Below are positions 5,742 to 5,842 of a DNA stretch of 5,842 nucleotides, piece after piece; positions within the stretch are counted from its first letter, which is position 1; every line of letters starts with the position of its first letter. Under the pieces are notes generated by a model. That model was not told where the DNA came from, searched no databases, and saw only the letters and a list, made by a program, of their open reading frames with translations. The translations under genes were made by a program, and so were the position numbers. The stretch is from Treponema sp. (lineage in GTDB: Bacteria > Spirochaetota > Spirochaetia > Treponematales > Breznakiellaceae): assembly GCA_031275535.1 (NCBI GenBank), contig JAISOR010000272.1:1-5842 (forward strand), in the 5' to 3' direction.

Positions 5742-5788
5742 AACCTGTCCCCAAACCGCGTGTGTTAGCGCACAGTTTGGGACAGGTT
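5742..5788. repeat. Long inverted repeat upstream of the operon, terminator- or attenuator-like
   Basis: AACCTGTCCCCAAAC (5742-5756) pairs with GTTTGGGACAGGTT (5775-5788) over 14 bp with one bulged C. The loop can add TGTG (5761-5764) with CACA (5771-5774). On the minus strand the stem runs into TTTT and then AAAATC, and the DUF2318 start codon is 24 nt further on. It could end an upstream minus-strand gene, act as a leader attenuator for the operon, or be a dispersed REP-type palindrome. The sequence cannot separate these. No convincing -35/-10 pair was found between it and the start codon. Confidence 0.6.
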
Positions 5789-5842
5789 CCCAGGACGCGA
5801 AGAAGGGGTAAAGTGCGGAGTGTAAGGGGAACCCCTAAGGGA

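Noticed and set aside
5823..5838. TAAGGGGAACCCCTAA-type palindrome at the window end
   Set aside because: The stem is short with almost no loop, and the flanking context is cut off by the window edge, so no function can be supported.

Overview
The window looks like a piece of a GC-rich spirochaete chromosome, most likely a Treponema relative of the termite-gut type. This is inferred from gene content and protein style, not from a marker gene. The clues are a GGGVYV / GNTA repeat surface protein, a small remnant with a Y(V/I)P..D..F start remembered from treponemal paralogue families, and an iron-type DUF2318/ABC operon. No rRNA, tRNA or CRISPR array was seen.

Layout. Bases 2-322 (+ strand) are the C-terminal end of a beta-helix-type repeat protein whose start lies outside the window. 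Bases 323-752 hold no intact gene. They contain several hairpins, a 13-codon reading frame with a near-ideal ribosome binding site that looks like the start of a destroyed gene (530-571), and a terminator-like stem-loop (691-727). Everything from 753 to 5718 is one compact operon on the minus strand. In transcription order it encodes a polytopic membrane protein with a C-terminal DUF2318 cysteine domain, two FtsX/MacB-type ABC permeases, their ATPase, and an FMN-binding lipoprotein. Gene gaps are 53, 29, 21 and 3 nt. A long inverted repeat (5742-5788) sits just upstream of the first gene.

How the genes may work together. From memory, the set resembles the Campylobacter jejuni Cj1660-Cj1663 part of the P19/FTR1 iron-uptake locus: a DUF2318 membrane protein, two FtsX-like permeases and one ATPase. 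Here the last gene is an FMN-binding lipoprotein with an SGAT flavinylation-type motif, where the Campylobacter locus has thioredoxin-like proteins. A reasonable inference is an envelope system coupling metal (iron) handling to redox chemistry outside the cytoplasmic membrane. P19 and FTR1 genes, if present, would lie beyond base 5842.

Most interesting local signals. A 76-bp palindromic, TA-flanked mini-element is inserted in frame into the signal peptide of the FMN lipoprotein. Removing it with one TA copy restores a textbook lipoprotein leader. A perfect 13-bp tandem duplication covers the ATPase stop and the lipoprotein Shine-Dalgarno, and it appears to have replaced an ATGA stop/start overlap with a short gap.
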